Positions 1 to 7,136 are shown, counted from the stretch's first letter. The stretch is DNA of 9,395 nt from an uncultured Bacteroidales bacterium (GCA_946614205.1 CAMOGR010000050.1:1-9395); one strand, 5' to 3'. Made by a program: numbers and translations. Notes: generated by a model from the letters alone, not told the origin.

Positions 1-115
1 CTTCGGAAGCCTGTTCGTAAGGGCCAAAGCCTTCCGAAGGCACTCCACCCTCCGGAACTGCCGCCGCTGCACCTTCAGGGATCGCTTTGGGCCTTGGCAG
101 GTCCCGTCTCGCCAT
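1..115 (-). CDS. Possible 5' end of a hypothetical protein running off the left edge
   Basis: On the minus strand an ATG at 115-113 opens a frame that stays open for 38 complete codons to the window edge. The reading is rich in Ala, Gly, Pro and Glu, with short repeats such as PEGA, PEGG and SEGF. An in-frame TAG at 133-131 lies just upstream, so the start would be this ATG or one of two GTG codons directly before it. I see no ribosome binding site, promoter or recognisable domain. A perfect 9-bp inverted repeat (1-9 with 31-39) lies inside it. Other frames are open here too, so this may be chance. The sequence left of the window would decide. Confidence 0.2.
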   Translation of the reverse strand, partial: MARRDLPRPKAIPEGAAAAVPEGGVPSEGFGPYEQASE

Positions 116-158
116 CACCACCCCAGTGGCCTACGCCATGACCCGTCGAAACGAAGAA

Positions 159-250
159 AGTGCTGCCAACGTGCCATTTTTCTGCCCGTTAGCGGCATTT
201 CTGCCCTTTTTTGCTGCCAACGTGCAAGTTTTCAGCACGTTGGCAGCACT
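159..250. repeat. Alternating inverted-repeat array, core TGCTGCCAACGTGC
   Basis: Four copies of a 14-16 base motif alternate in orientation. Copy A (plus) lies at 159-174, B (minus, diverged) at 183-197, C (plus) at 212-225 and D (minus) at 235-250. A and D are perfect reverse complements over 16 bases. C and D form a perfect 14-bp stem with a 9-base loop (226-234). B matches the motif at about 11 of 15 positions. The nonamer TTTCTGCCC also occurs twice as a direct repeat (179-187 and 198-206). No T-run follows the C/D hairpin on either strand, so it does not look like an intrinsic terminator. It could be a dispersed intergenic repeat, a protein-binding array or the edge of a mobile element; nothing in the window decides between these. 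Confidence 0.7.
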
Positions 251-635
251 CGACGAATATGGTCATACTACGGTACCGCACATCTATTCGGCGACAAAGG
301 CCTCAAGTCCCGAGTGCAATAAGAACAGCCGATTGTCAACAAGCGGCTGCCACACGTATCGGTTCTAACTCTAAAGTTATTCAACCTCAACGCAATAGAT
401 GGTAGCACCTGCACCAACGCCAGAATTAATTACGAAGATAAGTATCACTAGCAAGGATAACGCAAGACTCAGCGTCGGCATCGACAATGCTGGAGGCAAA
501 ACTATCTCCTGAGCCACAAACAATGATTCTGATTCAAACCGTTGATTTACTCATTCCTTGACTTCAAAACAAGAATTATTTCATTCTTTTACACAAATAT
601 TCAACAATAAATTTCTATAAGTTTCAAAAGCGATT
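251..635. other. Intergenic region with no convincing gene
   Basis: This stretch lies between the repeat array and the first clear gene. Several short frames are open on both strands. A plus frame from 323 to about 400 could join a second plus frame, ATG at 399 to stop at 512 (37 residues, containing ITSKDNARLSVGIDNAGG), by a single-base shift. A minus frame open from 550 to 377 encodes a hydrophobic stretch that could be one membrane helix, but its first ATG is only at 481. None has a recognised domain, ribosome binding site or clear promoter. From about 540 the sequence becomes AT-rich, as expected for the promoter region of the gene at 660. No tRNA fold was seen. Confidence 0.5.
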
Positions 636-643
636 TATATTTG
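636..643 (+). promoter_or_regulatory. Candidate -7 element (TATATTTG) for the 660-1310 genes
   Basis: TATATTTG matches the Bacteroidota -7 consensus TAnnTTTG exactly. It sits in AT-rich DNA 16 bases before the ATG at 660, which would leave a very short 5' leader. I see no clear TTG at the -33 position. The call rests on the motif and its place upstream of the first gene of the cluster. Confidence 0.45.
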
Positions 644-659
644 CATAAAAAGCATTATC

Positions 660-854
660 ATGGCACTGGAAACCTACCCTTGCGAGAACTGCAGGTTCCG
701 CGCAAAATATGACGAGAATCCCAAATCGGTCCTTGGCCGGTTCTGGCGCTGGCACATCAACTTCTGCCCCGGCTGGAAGAACTTCTTCACCCATCAGGAC
801 GAGCAGACAAAGGCCGAACTGAGGGCGAAGTACAATTTCAACAAATACCAGTAG
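660..854 (+). CDS. Small conserved-looking Cys/Trp-rich protein of unknown function
   Basis: This 64-residue soluble protein has no signal peptide or membrane segment. It is basic and aromatic, with a compact core (GRFWRWH at 26-32, FCPGWK at 35-40) followed by a charged tail ending in NKYQ. The residues C8, C11, H32 and C36 form a C-x2-C-x20-H-x3-C pattern that could bind zinc; this is inference. It resembles short uncharacterised proteins I recall from Bacteroidota, but I know no assigned function. The stop at 852-854 lies 3 bases before the GTG start of dtd, so the two are probably co-transcribed and may be translationally coupled. A TAnnTTTG element lies just upstream. It has real protein-like composition and is unlikely to be a shadow frame, because no gene opposes it. 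Confidence 0.8.
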   Translation: MALETYPCENCRFRAKYDENPKSVLGRFWRWHINFCPGWKNFFTHQDEQTKAELRAKYNFNKYQ

Positions 855-857
855 GAA

Positions 858-1310
858 GTGCGCGCAGTCATCCAACGCGTTTCTTCCGCTTCCGTCACCA
901 TCGACGGTGCAGTCCGCTCCGCAATCGGTCCCGGGCTGCTGATTCTCCTGGGCATAGGGCACGAGGACGGCGCCGAAGACATAGACTGGCTGGTACGCAA
1001 GATTGCCGGCCTGCGCATTTTCAATGATGCGGACGGAGTTATGAACCGCAGCATCACGGGTACCGGAGGCGAAGCTCTTGTAGTGAGCCAGTTCACCCTC
1101 ATGGCCTCAACCCGCAAAGGCAACCGGCCTTCATACACCGGAGCCGCGGGCCACGCTCTTGCCATCCCGCTCTACGGGCAATTCTGTGAGGCCCTGTCGG
1201 CAGCCATCGGCCGCCCCGTGGCCACGGGAGAGTTCGGCGCAGACATGAAGGTCGCCCTTATCAACGACGGCCCCGTCACCATCTGCATCGACACCAGGAA
1301 CAGGAAGTAA
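858..1310 (+). CDS. dtd: D-aminoacyl-tRNA deacylase
   Basis: This cytoplasmic enzyme hydrolyses D-amino acids (and mischarged glycine) from tRNA, a chirality checkpoint in translation. The protein has 150 residues, the normal size for the bacterial DTD fold, and starts with the family's typical MRAVIQRV. That fixes the start at the GTG codon at 858. The SQFTL motif at 77-81 and the Gly-Pro motif in NDGPVT at 136-141 are both present. In this family they form the active site across the dimer interface and exclude L-amino acids. It lies 3 bases after the small ORF at 660-854 and 32 bases before obgE, so it is probably the second gene of a short transcript. Nothing suggests damage. Confidence 0.97.
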   Translation: MRAVIQRVSSASVTIDGAVRSAIGPGLLILLGIGHEDGAEDIDWLVRKIAGLRIFNDADGVMNRSITGTGGEALVVSQFTLMASTRKGNRPSYTGAAGHALAIPLYGQFCEALSAAIGRPVATGEFGADMKVALINDGPVTICIDTRNRK

Positions 1311-1324
1311 TCAAAAAGAATCGC

Positions 1325-1332
1325 TAAATTTG
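1325..1332 (+). promoter_or_regulatory. Candidate -7 element (TAAATTTG) before obgE
   Basis: TAAATTTG matches the TAnnTTTG consensus and lies in the 32-base dtd-obgE gap, ending 10 bases before the obgE ATG. If used, it would give a nearly leaderless obgE transcript, separate from read-through out of dtd. No clear -33 TTG is visible. Moderate support only. Confidence 0.4.
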
Positions 1333-1342
1333 CAAAAAAATC

Positions 1343-2341
1343 ATGGCCGAACAGAGTAACTTCATAGACTACGTCAAGATATACTGCGCCAGCGGGCACG
1401 GCGGTGCCGGGTCGGCGCACCTGCACAGGGCGAAATACATCCCCAAAGGCGGCCCAGACGGGGGTGACGGCGGACGCGGAGGACATATCATCCTGCGTGC
1501 GAACGCCCAGTTCTGGACGCTAATCCACCTGAAATACCGCAAGCACATAAAGGCTGACGACGGCCAGAAAGGCGGCGCAGCGCTATGCAAGGGCAAGAAC
1601 GGCGCCGACATAGTGCTCGACGTACCCGTAGGCACCGTCGTTAAGGACGCAGAGACCGACGAAGTGCTCTTCGACCTCACCGAAGACGGACAGGAGCGCA
1701 TCCTTTGCCGCGGCGGCAAGGGCGGACTTGGGAACAACAACTTCAAGAGCGCCACGAACCAGACGCCCCGGTATTCCCAACCCGGAGAGGACGGGGAGGA
1801 GGGAGTCTACATCCTGGAACTCAAACTGCTTGCCGACGTCGGCCTGGTCGGATTCCCCAATGCCGGCAAGTCGACCCTGCTGAGCAGCATCACTTCGGCA
1901 AAGCCCAAAATCGCCTCCTACGCATTCACCACGCTCGAGCCCAACCTCGGAATTGTGCGCTACTACGACGACAGGTCATTCGTAATGGCCGACATCCCGG
2001 GCATCATTGAAGGAGCCCACGAGGGCAAGGGCATAGGCACACGTTTTCTCAGACACATTGAGCGCAACTCGGTCCTGCTGTTCATGGTGAGCTGCGAAGA
2101 GGACGACATAGCAGCAAGCTACAAGACTCTGTTGCAGGAGCTTAAGCTATACAACCCGGAGCTTCTCTCCAAGCAGCGGGTGCTCGCGGTCACCAAGTGC
2201 GACCTCATAGACGCCGACATAGAGAAGGAGCTTTCCAAGCACCTTCCAAGGCGCATCCCCCACGTATTCATCTCCTCCGCCAGCGGAGAGGGCCTGGACA
2301 AGCTGAAAGACAAGCTATGGGAAGCTTTGCAGCAGCAGTAG
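1343..2341 (+). CDS. obgE: Obg family GTPase (50S ribosome assembly, stress control)
   Basis: ObgE/CgtA is an essential GTPase that binds the 50S subunit late in assembly and links growth to nutrient state. The 332-residue protein has the glycine-rich Obg fold at about 5-160 ([30 protein letters not shown]) followed by a G domain. G1 is GFPNAGKS at 170-177, the Thr pair at 196-197 fits G2, G3 is DIPG at 217-220, G4 is TKCD at 284-287 and G5 is SSASG at 311-315. G4 has Thr in place of the usual Asn of NKxD; I recall the same in other Bacteroidota Obg proteins. The protein ends soon after the G domain, without the long C-terminal extension of some homologues. The last 25 bases overlap the next gene. 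Confidence 0.97.
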   Translation: MAEQSNFIDYVKIYCASGHGGAGSAHLHRAKYIPKGGPDGGDGGRGGHIILRANAQFWTLIHLKYRKHIKADDGQKGGAALCKGKNGADIVLDVPVGTVVKDAETDEVLFDLTEDGQERILCRGGKGGLGNNNFKSATNQTPRYSQPGEDGEEGVYILELKLLADVGLVGFPNAGKSTLLSSITSAKPKIASYAFTTLEPNLGIVRYYDDRSFVMADIPGIIEGAHEGKGIGTRFLRHIERNSVLLFMVSCEEDDIAASYKTLLQELKLYNPELLSKQRVLAVTKCDLIDADIEKELSKHLPRRIPHVFISSASGEGLDKLKDKLWEALQQQ

Positions 2342-2910
2342 AGCTCATTGACAGGGAGCTTACCCTCTCGCTCAACAGCCTCCACTCCCCCGTCACCGAC
2401 GCATTCTGGCAACTGATGACCGGCCGCCCGGCCACTTTCGCCCTGTTCGCTGTCGTGGCCGTCGTGCTTCTTAAGCGCCTGGGTTGGAAGAAAGGGCTCA
2501 TCATAATCGCCTCATGTCTGCTCTGCGTCGCCGTCTGCGACCAGTTTTCAAACATCGTAAAGGCCGCAACGCATCGTCTTCGTCCCGTCAACGACCCGCA
2601 GATGCTCGTCGCCGGCCTCCACGTGCTCGAAGAGCCGGGCAACATGTACGGATTCTTCTCAGCACACGCGGCAAATGTGCTTGGAGTGGCGGTCTGTTCA
2701 CTGATGGGCTTCAGGAACGACAAAAGCCGCAGCTACAGGAGCTACGGCATCTTCGTCATCGTTTGGGCCGTCCTTGTGGGAATCAGCCGCATTTTCGTGG
2801 GCAAGCATTTCCTCGGCGACGTACTTACCGGCTTTGCGGTGGGGCTGCTGGCAGCCCTTGCCTGCGGAATGCTGGCGCGACTCGTCCTTCGCGGGCTAAA
2901 GCTCGGGTAG
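2317..2910 (+). CDS. PAP2-family membrane phosphatase
   Basis: This 197-residue integral membrane protein carries the three PAP2 (PF01569) phosphatase signatures. They are K82-x6-R89-P90, a variant second motif FFSAH with S115 and H117 (Ala replacing the usual Gly of PSGH), and S157-R158-x5-H164-x3-D168. These residues form the phosphate-binding site and the His nucleophile. Hydrophobic segments lie at about 39-55, 60-78, 118-132, 143-160 and 168-190. Substrates in this family include undecaprenyl pyrophosphate, phosphatidylglycerol phosphate and lipid A phosphates; the sequence does not say which applies. The ATG at 2317 is chosen because family members begin just before the LIDREL-like helix. 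That start lies inside the obgE coding region and suggests coupled translation. The 3' end overlaps convergent murF by 15 bases. Confidence 0.9.
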   Translation: MGSFAAAVELIDRELTLSLNSLHSPVTDAFWQLMTGRPATFALFAVVAVVLLKRLGWKKGLIIIASCLLCVAVCDQFSNIVKAATHRLRPVNDPQMLVAGLHVLEEPGNMYGFFSAHAANVLGVAVCSLMGFRNDKSRSYRSYGIFVIVWAVLVGISRIFVGKHFLGDVLTGFAVGLLAALACGMLARLVLRGLKLG

Positions 2911-4197
2911 GACTTTTTCCATTTCAATACCCCTCGACCCCTTGACCAGCACGGTGGTTCCGCTGACGGGACTGGTGTGCAGAAACGCCGCGAGGGATTC
3001 TGACGTATCGAATGAGATAAACTCACTTACTCCTGTCTCTTTCAATGCTTTGGAGAACTCCTCCCCTACCAGCATAGCGGGTATGCCCTCCTCGAGCAGG
3101 AGGCGCACGATGCGCACATGTTCCTGTACCGATTCGGCACCGAGCTCACGCATGTCGCCAAGCAGGGCGAGCTTGACCGGAGCCTGCACGGAAGCGAAAT
3201 TCTGCAATGCCGCAGCCATGGAGGACGGATTGGCGTTGTATGCATCCACAATGAGGGTGTTCCGCCCGGTGACCACCATCTGCGAGCGCTGATTGGACGG
3301 CACGAAGGCCTCGATGGCCGCGGCGGCATCGGCACGGGGGACCCCGAAATAATCACCGACAGCAATGGCGGCAAGCACGTTGGCGGCATTGTAAGCCCCG
3401 ACAAGATGCGTGCTTATGACATGGTCTCCCAGCCTCAGGCGAAGGAAAGGAGCTTCGGCCGTAGCCGGCAGCACCTCCGCGCCCTGGTAGAGAACACCGT
3501 AACCGAAGGTGTGACAATGCTCCCGGGAAGCCATTTCGCGAAGGTCCCGGTCGTCTTCGTTGAGAAAAATCACGCATCCCCCGTTAGCCCCGAGCCAGCG
3601 GTACAGCGCCCCTTTGGCTTGCTTTACGCCTTCGAAGCTTCCGAACCCAAGAAGGTGGGCGCGCCCCACATTCGTGATAAGGCCATAGTCGGGCCTGCTG
3701 ACCTTAACCAGTTTCTCGATGTCATCCGGATGATTTGCTCCCATCTCGATGACGGCGATTTCGGTGTCCGGGGTGATGGACAACAGGCTGAGAGGCACAC
3801 CGATGTCGTTGTTGAGGTTGCCCTGGGTAGCGGTCACGCGGAACTTGCGGGACAGCACGGCGGCTATCAGATTCTTTGTGGTGGTCTTGCCGTTGGTGCC
3901 GGTAAGCCCGATTACGGGAAGATTCCCTCCGCGAACATGCGTACGATGCCATACGGCAAGGTCACGGAGCGTCGCAAGAGGGTCAGGCACACGGATAAGA
4001 CGCTGATTGTCAGGCAGCGGCGCGTCATCGTTGACAACTGCCCATGACGCTCCGGCCTCGAGAGCCCTGAGCGCATAGTCGTTGCCGTCGAAATTCTCTC
4101 CCCTCAGGGCGAAGAACAATTCCCCGCCCTTGACTGCACGGCTGTCGGTAGTCACACGGCAGCCGCAGTCGCAGTATTTCTTATATAATTCTTTCAT
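2896..4197 (-). CDS. murF: UDP-N-acetylmuramoyl-tripeptide--D-alanyl-D-alanine ligase
   Basis: MurF adds D-Ala-D-Ala to UDP-MurNAc-tripeptide with ATP, completing the cytoplasmic peptidoglycan precursor. The 433-residue protein has the usual three domains. The N-terminal UDP-binding part contains [16 protein letters not shown] at 18-33. The central ATPase has the P-loop [12 protein letters not shown] at 97-108, [13 protein letters not shown] at 151-163, and a probable carbamylated lysine at 195 (VKQAKGAL). The C-terminal domain has DAYNANPSS at 318-326, GDMRELG at 347-353 and [10 protein letters not shown] at 418-427. Its ATG overlaps the dut stop as ATGA (4197-4194), so it is the third gene of a coupled operon. 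It is not beside other division or wall genes here. No terminator is obvious after the stop, which lies inside the convergent PAP2 gene. Confidence 0.97.
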   Translation of the reverse strand: MKELYKKYCDCGCRVTTDSRAVKGGELFFALRGENFDGNDYALRALEAGASWAVVNDDAPLPDNQRLIRVPDPLATLRDLAVWHRTHVRGGNLPVIGLTGTNGKTTTKNLIAAVLSRKFRVTATQGNLNNDIGVPLSLLSITPDTEIAVIEMGANHPDDIEKLVKVSRPDYGLITNVGRAHLLGFGSFEGVKQAKGALYRWLGANGGCVIFLNEDDRDLREMASREHCHTFGYGVLYQGAEVLPATAEAPFLRLRLGDHVISTHLVGAYNAANVLAAIAVGDYFGVPRADAAAAIEAFVPSNQRSQMVVTGRNTLIVDAYNANPSSMAAALQNFASVQAPVKLALLGDMRELGAESVQEHVRIVRLLLEEGIPAMLVGEEFSKALKETGVSEFISFDTSESLAAFLHTSPVSGTTVLVKGSRGIEMEKVLPEL

Positions 4198-4628
4198 TTC
4201 GTTCCTGTACTTCCGAAACCTCCTTCACCACGGGCAGACTCCTCGAGCCGCTCCGTCTCTTCCCACTCTATCACCTCATGCCGGGCAAGGACAAGCTGCG
4301 CAATCCGCTCGCCTCGCTCGATAGTAAAGGGGGTGTCGGACAGGTTGACCAGTATCACGCAGACCTCGCCGCGATAGTCGGCGTCGATGGTCCCGGGGGC
4401 GTTGAGCACCGTGATGCCCTTCTTGGCGGCAAGGCCGCTGCGGGGGCGCACCTGAACCTCATAGCCGGCGGGAATCTCCAGGAAGAGGCCCGTGGGAACC
4501 ACTGCACGGCCAAGTGGCGCAAGCACGATGGGCTCGGCATTGGCGGCGCGGACATCGAGCCCGGCCGCGAACTCAGTGGCGTATCCGGGCAACGGACCGC
4601 CGCTACGGTTTATCACTTTAACCTTCAT
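4194..4628 (-). CDS. dut: dUTP diphosphatase (dUTPase)
   Basis: Dut hydrolyses dUTP to dUMP and pyrophosphate, which keeps uracil out of DNA and supplies the dTMP precursor. The 144-residue protein carries the five motifs of the trimeric family: AGLDVRA (22-28), RPRSGLA (61-67), [13 protein letters not shown] (76-88, catalytic Asp82), ERIAQLVL (107-114) and the P-loop-like [10 protein letters not shown] (133-142). A longer open frame reaches 4727, but its extra N-terminus lies inside the upstream gene and has no family similarity. The ATG at 4628-4626 is chosen because it gives the normal length and overlaps the upstream TGA as ATGA. The stop overlaps the murF ATG in the same way. Pairing with a nucleoside importer fits nucleotide pool control. 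Confidence 0.97.
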   Translation of the reverse strand: MKVKVINRSGGPLPGYATEFAAGLDVRAANAEPIVLAPLGRAVVPTGLFLEIPAGYEVQVRPRSGLAAKKGITVLNAPGTIDADYRGEVCVILVNLSDTPFTIERGERIAQLVLARHEVIEWEETERLEESARGEGGFGSTGTK

Positions 4629-5905
4629 GCAGCCTTCGCCTTCTTCTGGGGGTCTTTGAACAACACCATGAACAGCAGGCCGACAACGAGGGCGTAACCG
4701 GCGAATATATACCAAGCAACGGGCCATTTCGCAGGGTCCTCAAAGACGCCCACCGCGTCTACGACCGCACCTGCAGCAAGTGTTCCGAACGTAGCACCCA
4801 ATCCATTGGTCATCAACATGAATACACCCTGTGCGCTGGAGCGGATATCAGGAGTGGTATTCTGCTCTACATACAGGGAGCCAGAGATGTTGAAGAAGTC
4901 GAATGCGACGCCGTATACTATGCAGCTAAGGATGAACAGGAGCACCCCGGGCATGGCCGGATTGCCTGCCCCGAAGAAGCCGAAGCGGAACACCCATGCG
5001 AACATGGCGATGAGCATGACCTTCTTGATGCCGAACTTCTTCATGAAGAAAGGAATGAGAAGGATGCACAGCGTCTCGGACGCCTGGGAGATTGCGATGA
5101 GGGCGTTGGAGTTCTTGACGGCGAAGGTGCCGGCATATTCAGGATTGGCCGCGAACGAACCCAGGAAGGTATTGGCGTAGCCGTTGGTAATCTGCAGGGA
5201 GGCTCCGAGGAGCATGGAGAAGATGAAGAAGATGGCGAACTGGCTATCCTTGAACAGGGAGAATGCCTTGAGGCCAAGGGCGTCGGAGAGGGACTGACCT
5301 TCGACATTTTTGTTGACGGGGCAGGCCGGCATGGTAAGCGCATAGGCGCAGAGCACCAGCGACAGGATGCCGGACGACAGCAGCTGGGTGTAGCTGTCCT
5401 GCATGGCGACGCCGTCAATCTTGAGGAAGTTGGTGAGCAGCATGCTGCAGATGAAACCTACCGTACCGAACACACGGATGGGCGGGAATGCCTGGACGGG
5501 GTCCATGCCCTCTTTGCCCAATGCGTTGTATGCCACAGAGTTGGCAATGGCGATGGTGGGCATGAAGAAAGCCACGCTGATGCTGTACATGATGAACAGC
5601 GGAGCGAATGCCACCGCGGCTCCGGCGTTCATGCAGTACAGGCCGGCGCCGATCATGGCGATGCCGGCGATGCCGTGGCAGAGCGACAGCACCTTCTGGG
5701 CCTGGATTTTCCGGTCGGCCACTATGCCCATGAGTGCGGGCATGAAGATGGACACTATGCCCTGCATGGCGAAGAACCACTTGATCTGAGAGCCCAGTCC
5801 ATTGTTGCCGAGATAACGTCCGAGCGACGTGAGATAAGCCCCCCAAACGGCGAACTCGAGAAAGTTCATCAGGATGAGCTTGACGGTGATGGGTTTGATT
5901 TTCAT
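4625..5905 (-). CDS. Nucleoside:H+ symporter family MFS permease (NupG-like)
   Basis: This 426-residue inner-membrane transporter has about 12 hydrophobic segments and belongs to the nucleoside:H+ symporter branch of the major facilitator superfamily (Nuc_H_symport). The N-terminus has the family's [17 protein letters not shown] at 16-32. The segment [14 protein letters not shown] at 335-348 closely matches the NupG/XapB signature. The Lys-rich C-terminus (DPQKKAKAA) is cytoplasmic. It probably imports nucleosides by proton symport; the exact substrate cannot be read from sequence. It is the first gene of the minus-strand operon, with a TAnnTTTG element 42 bases upstream and its stop overlapping the dut start. 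Bacteroidota often carry related permeases annotated only as MFS transporters. Confidence 0.9.
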   Translation of the reverse strand: MKIKPITVKLILMNFLEFAVWGAYLTSLGRYLGNNGLGSQIKWFFAMQGIVSIFMPALMGIVADRKIQAQKVLSLCHGIAGIAMIGAGLYCMNAGAAVAFAPLFIMYSISVAFFMPTIAIANSVAYNALGKEGMDPVQAFPPIRVFGTVGFICSMLLTNFLKIDGVAMQDSYTQLLSSGILSLVLCAYALTMPACPVNKNVEGQSLSDALGLKAFSLFKDSQFAIFFIFSMLLGASLQITNGYANTFLGSFAANPEYAGTFAVKNSNALIAISQASETLCILLIPFFMKKFGIKKVMLIAMFAWVFRFGFFGAGNPAMPGVLLFILSCIVYGVAFDFFNISGSLYVEQNTTPDIRSSAQGVFMLMTNGLGATFGTLAAGAVVDAVGVFEDPAKWPVAWYIFAGYALVVGLLFMVLFKDPQKKAKAA

Positions 5906-5946
5906 CTGTATTGTGTTATTGGTTAATTACACGCACGTAATCCTGC

Positions 5947-5954
5947 CAAATATA
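5947..5954 (-). promoter_or_regulatory. Candidate -7 element (TATATTTG) for the nucleoside symporter-dut-murF operon
   Basis: The minus strand reads TATATTTG here, an exact TAnnTTTG match, 41 bases ahead of the ATG at 5905. This is the only gap of any size upstream of the three coupled genes, so it is the likely operon promoter. No good -33 TTG is visible. It lies 13 bases from the opposing tgt element. Confidence 0.5.
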
Positions 5955-5967
5955 CGAATTTTTTCAG

Positions 5968-5975
5968 TAACTTTG
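5968..5975 (+). promoter_or_regulatory. Candidate -7 element (TAACTTTG) for tgt and the LptF/G-type permease
   Basis: TAACTTTG matches TAnnTTTG and ends 27 bases before the tgt ATG, leaving a leader of roughly 20 bases. The expected -33 region of this promoter (about 5945-5949) falls on the -7 element of the divergent operon, so the two promoters probably compete for polymerase. No clear -33 TTG is seen. Confidence 0.5.
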
Positions 5976-6002
5976 CCCCCGCTGCCCAGTAAAACGAACG
6001 AA

Positions 6003-7136
6003 ATGATAAAATTCACCAAGACGGCTTCAGACCCGGGTTCCAGGGCCCGTACGGGGGTGCTTTCTACCGCCCACGGGGAGATTCGCACGCCCATCTTCAT
6101 GCCAGTAGGCACTGTGGGTTCCGTTAAAGGCGTATACCACAGGGACCTCGAGCAGGACATCCGGGCGGAAATCATCCTGGGCAACACCTACCACCTGTAC
6201 CTCCGCCCCGGCCTGGACACGCTGCGCGCCGCCGGAGGCCTGCACCGCTTCGAGCACTGGGACCGCCCCATCCTGACCGACAGCGGCGGATTCCAGGTTT
6301 TCAGCCTGAGCAAGATCCGCAAGATTACTCCCGAAGGCTGCAGGTTCTCCTCGCACATAGACGGCTCGCGCCACATGTTCACCCCGGAGAACAACGTAGA
6401 CACCCAGCGCATCATAGGAGCCGATATAATGATGGCTCTCGACGAGTGCTGCCCCGGAGACGCCGACAGGACGTATGCTACTAAGTCACTCAGACTTACA
6501 CAAGGTTGGCTGGAGCGTTACTCCAAGCGATTTGAGGAAACGGAGCCGCTGTACGGATACCCCCAGACCTTCTTCCCCATCATACAGGGATGCACCTATC
6601 CCGACCTTCGCGTCGAGGCCGCGGAGCATGCACTGGAGTTCTCGCAGGCAGGCATTGCCATCGGCGGCCTTGCCGTAGGTGAACCCACCGAGGTGATGTA
6701 CGAGATGCTCGAGGTCCTCGACCCTGTGATTCCCCAGGACAGAGCCCGTTACCTCATGGGCGTCGGCACACCCGCCAATATCCTCGAGGGGATAGCGAGG
6801 GGCGTGGACATGTTCGACTGCGTGATGCCCACCCGCAACGCCCGCAACGGCATGCTCTTCACCTGGGAGGGAGCGATGAACATGCGCAACGCCAAGTGGG
6901 CCGACGATTTCTCCCCCATCGATCCCAACGGCACGTCATTTGTGGACCAATATTATTCGAAGGCATACCTGCACCACCTTTTCATAGCAGGCGAAATGTT
7001 CGCCGCAATGCTTGCCAGCGAGCACAATCTCGCCTTCTATCTGGACCTTGTGCGCCAGGCGCGGGCCCATATAGAGGAGGGAGACTTCGCGCAATGGAAA
7101 AACGCAGTCGCAGGACGCCTGAGCCAGAGAATCTGA
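6003..7136 (+). CDS. tgt: tRNA-guanine transglycosylase (queuosine pathway)
   Basis: Tgt exchanges guanine 34 of tRNAs with GUN anticodons for a queuosine precursor base. The protein has 377 residues, the normal bacterial length, and a TIM-barrel core. LTDSGGFQVF (91-100) carries the catalytic Asp93 and FDCVMPTRNARNG (271-283) the nucleophile Asp272. ALDEC (145-149) and GGLAVGE (221-227) line the base pocket. The usual zinc site CxCxxC is absent: aligned with E. coli Tgt, Cys302, 304 and 307 correspond to G310, S312 and D315, while the fourth ligand His is kept at 341. The surrounding AYLHHLF (321-327) is intact, so this is substitution rather than truncation. The frame is open further upstream, but family alignment and the promoter favour the ATG at 6003. 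One base separates it from the next gene. Confidence 0.97.
   Translation: MIKFTKTASDPGSRARTGVLSTAHGEIRTPIFMPVGTVGSVKGVYHRDLEQDIRAEIILGNTYHLYLRPGLDTLRAAGGLHRFEHWDRPILTDSGGFQVFSLSKIRKITPEGCRFSSHIDGSRHMFTPENNVDTQRIIGADIMMALDECCPGDADRTYATKSLRLTQGWLERYSKRFEETEPLYGYPQTFFPIIQGCTYPDLRVEAAEHALEFSQAGIAIGGLAVGEPTEVMYEMLEVLDPVIPQDRARYLMGVGTPANILEGIARGVDMFDCVMPTRNARNGMLFTWEGAMNMRNAKWADDFSPIDPNGTSFVDQYYSKAYLHHLFIAGEMFAAMLASEHNLAFYLDLVRQARAHIEEGDFAQWKNAVAGRLSQRI

Noticed and set aside
212..248. Perfect 14-bp hairpin considered as an intrinsic terminator
   Set aside because: No T-run follows it on the plus strand, and an A-run, not a T-run, follows it on the minus strand.
159..250. CRISPR array considered for the repeats
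   Set aside because: The repeats are short, alternate in orientation, and spacers are uneven and low-complexity; no cas gene is present.
87..405. Plus-strand open frames of 93 and 64 codons (87-368 and 211-405), and a third frame open from 2 to about 322
   Set aside because: They run through the inverted-repeat array, overlap each other in different frames, have Arg/Ser/Cys/His-heavy composition typical of non-coding frames, and show no domain or initiation signal.
624..1165. Minus-strand open frames opposite dtd and the small ORF
   Set aside because: They are antisense shadows of dtd, which has full family motifs, and lack recognisable content.
2197..2316. Longer N-terminus for the PAP2 gene (ATG at 2197)
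   Set aside because: The extra 40 codons lie wholly inside obgE, are Arg/His/Pro-rich and unlike any PAP2 N-terminus; the ATG at 2317 gives the normal family layout.
3118..4047. Long plus-strand frame of 309 codons opposite murF
   Set aside because: It is antisense to murF, which carries all Mur ligase motifs; a long antisense frame is common in GC-rich coding DNA and its translation shows no domain.
4629..4727. 33-residue N-terminal extension of dUTPase
   Set aside because: It overlaps the symporter's coding end, is Arg/Pro-rich without family similarity, and the ATG at 4628 gives the standard length and an ATGA overlap.
5874..6002. 43-residue N-terminal extension of Tgt
   Set aside because: It would cover both divergent promoters and overlap the symporter start; Tgt proteins begin near the ATG at 6003.
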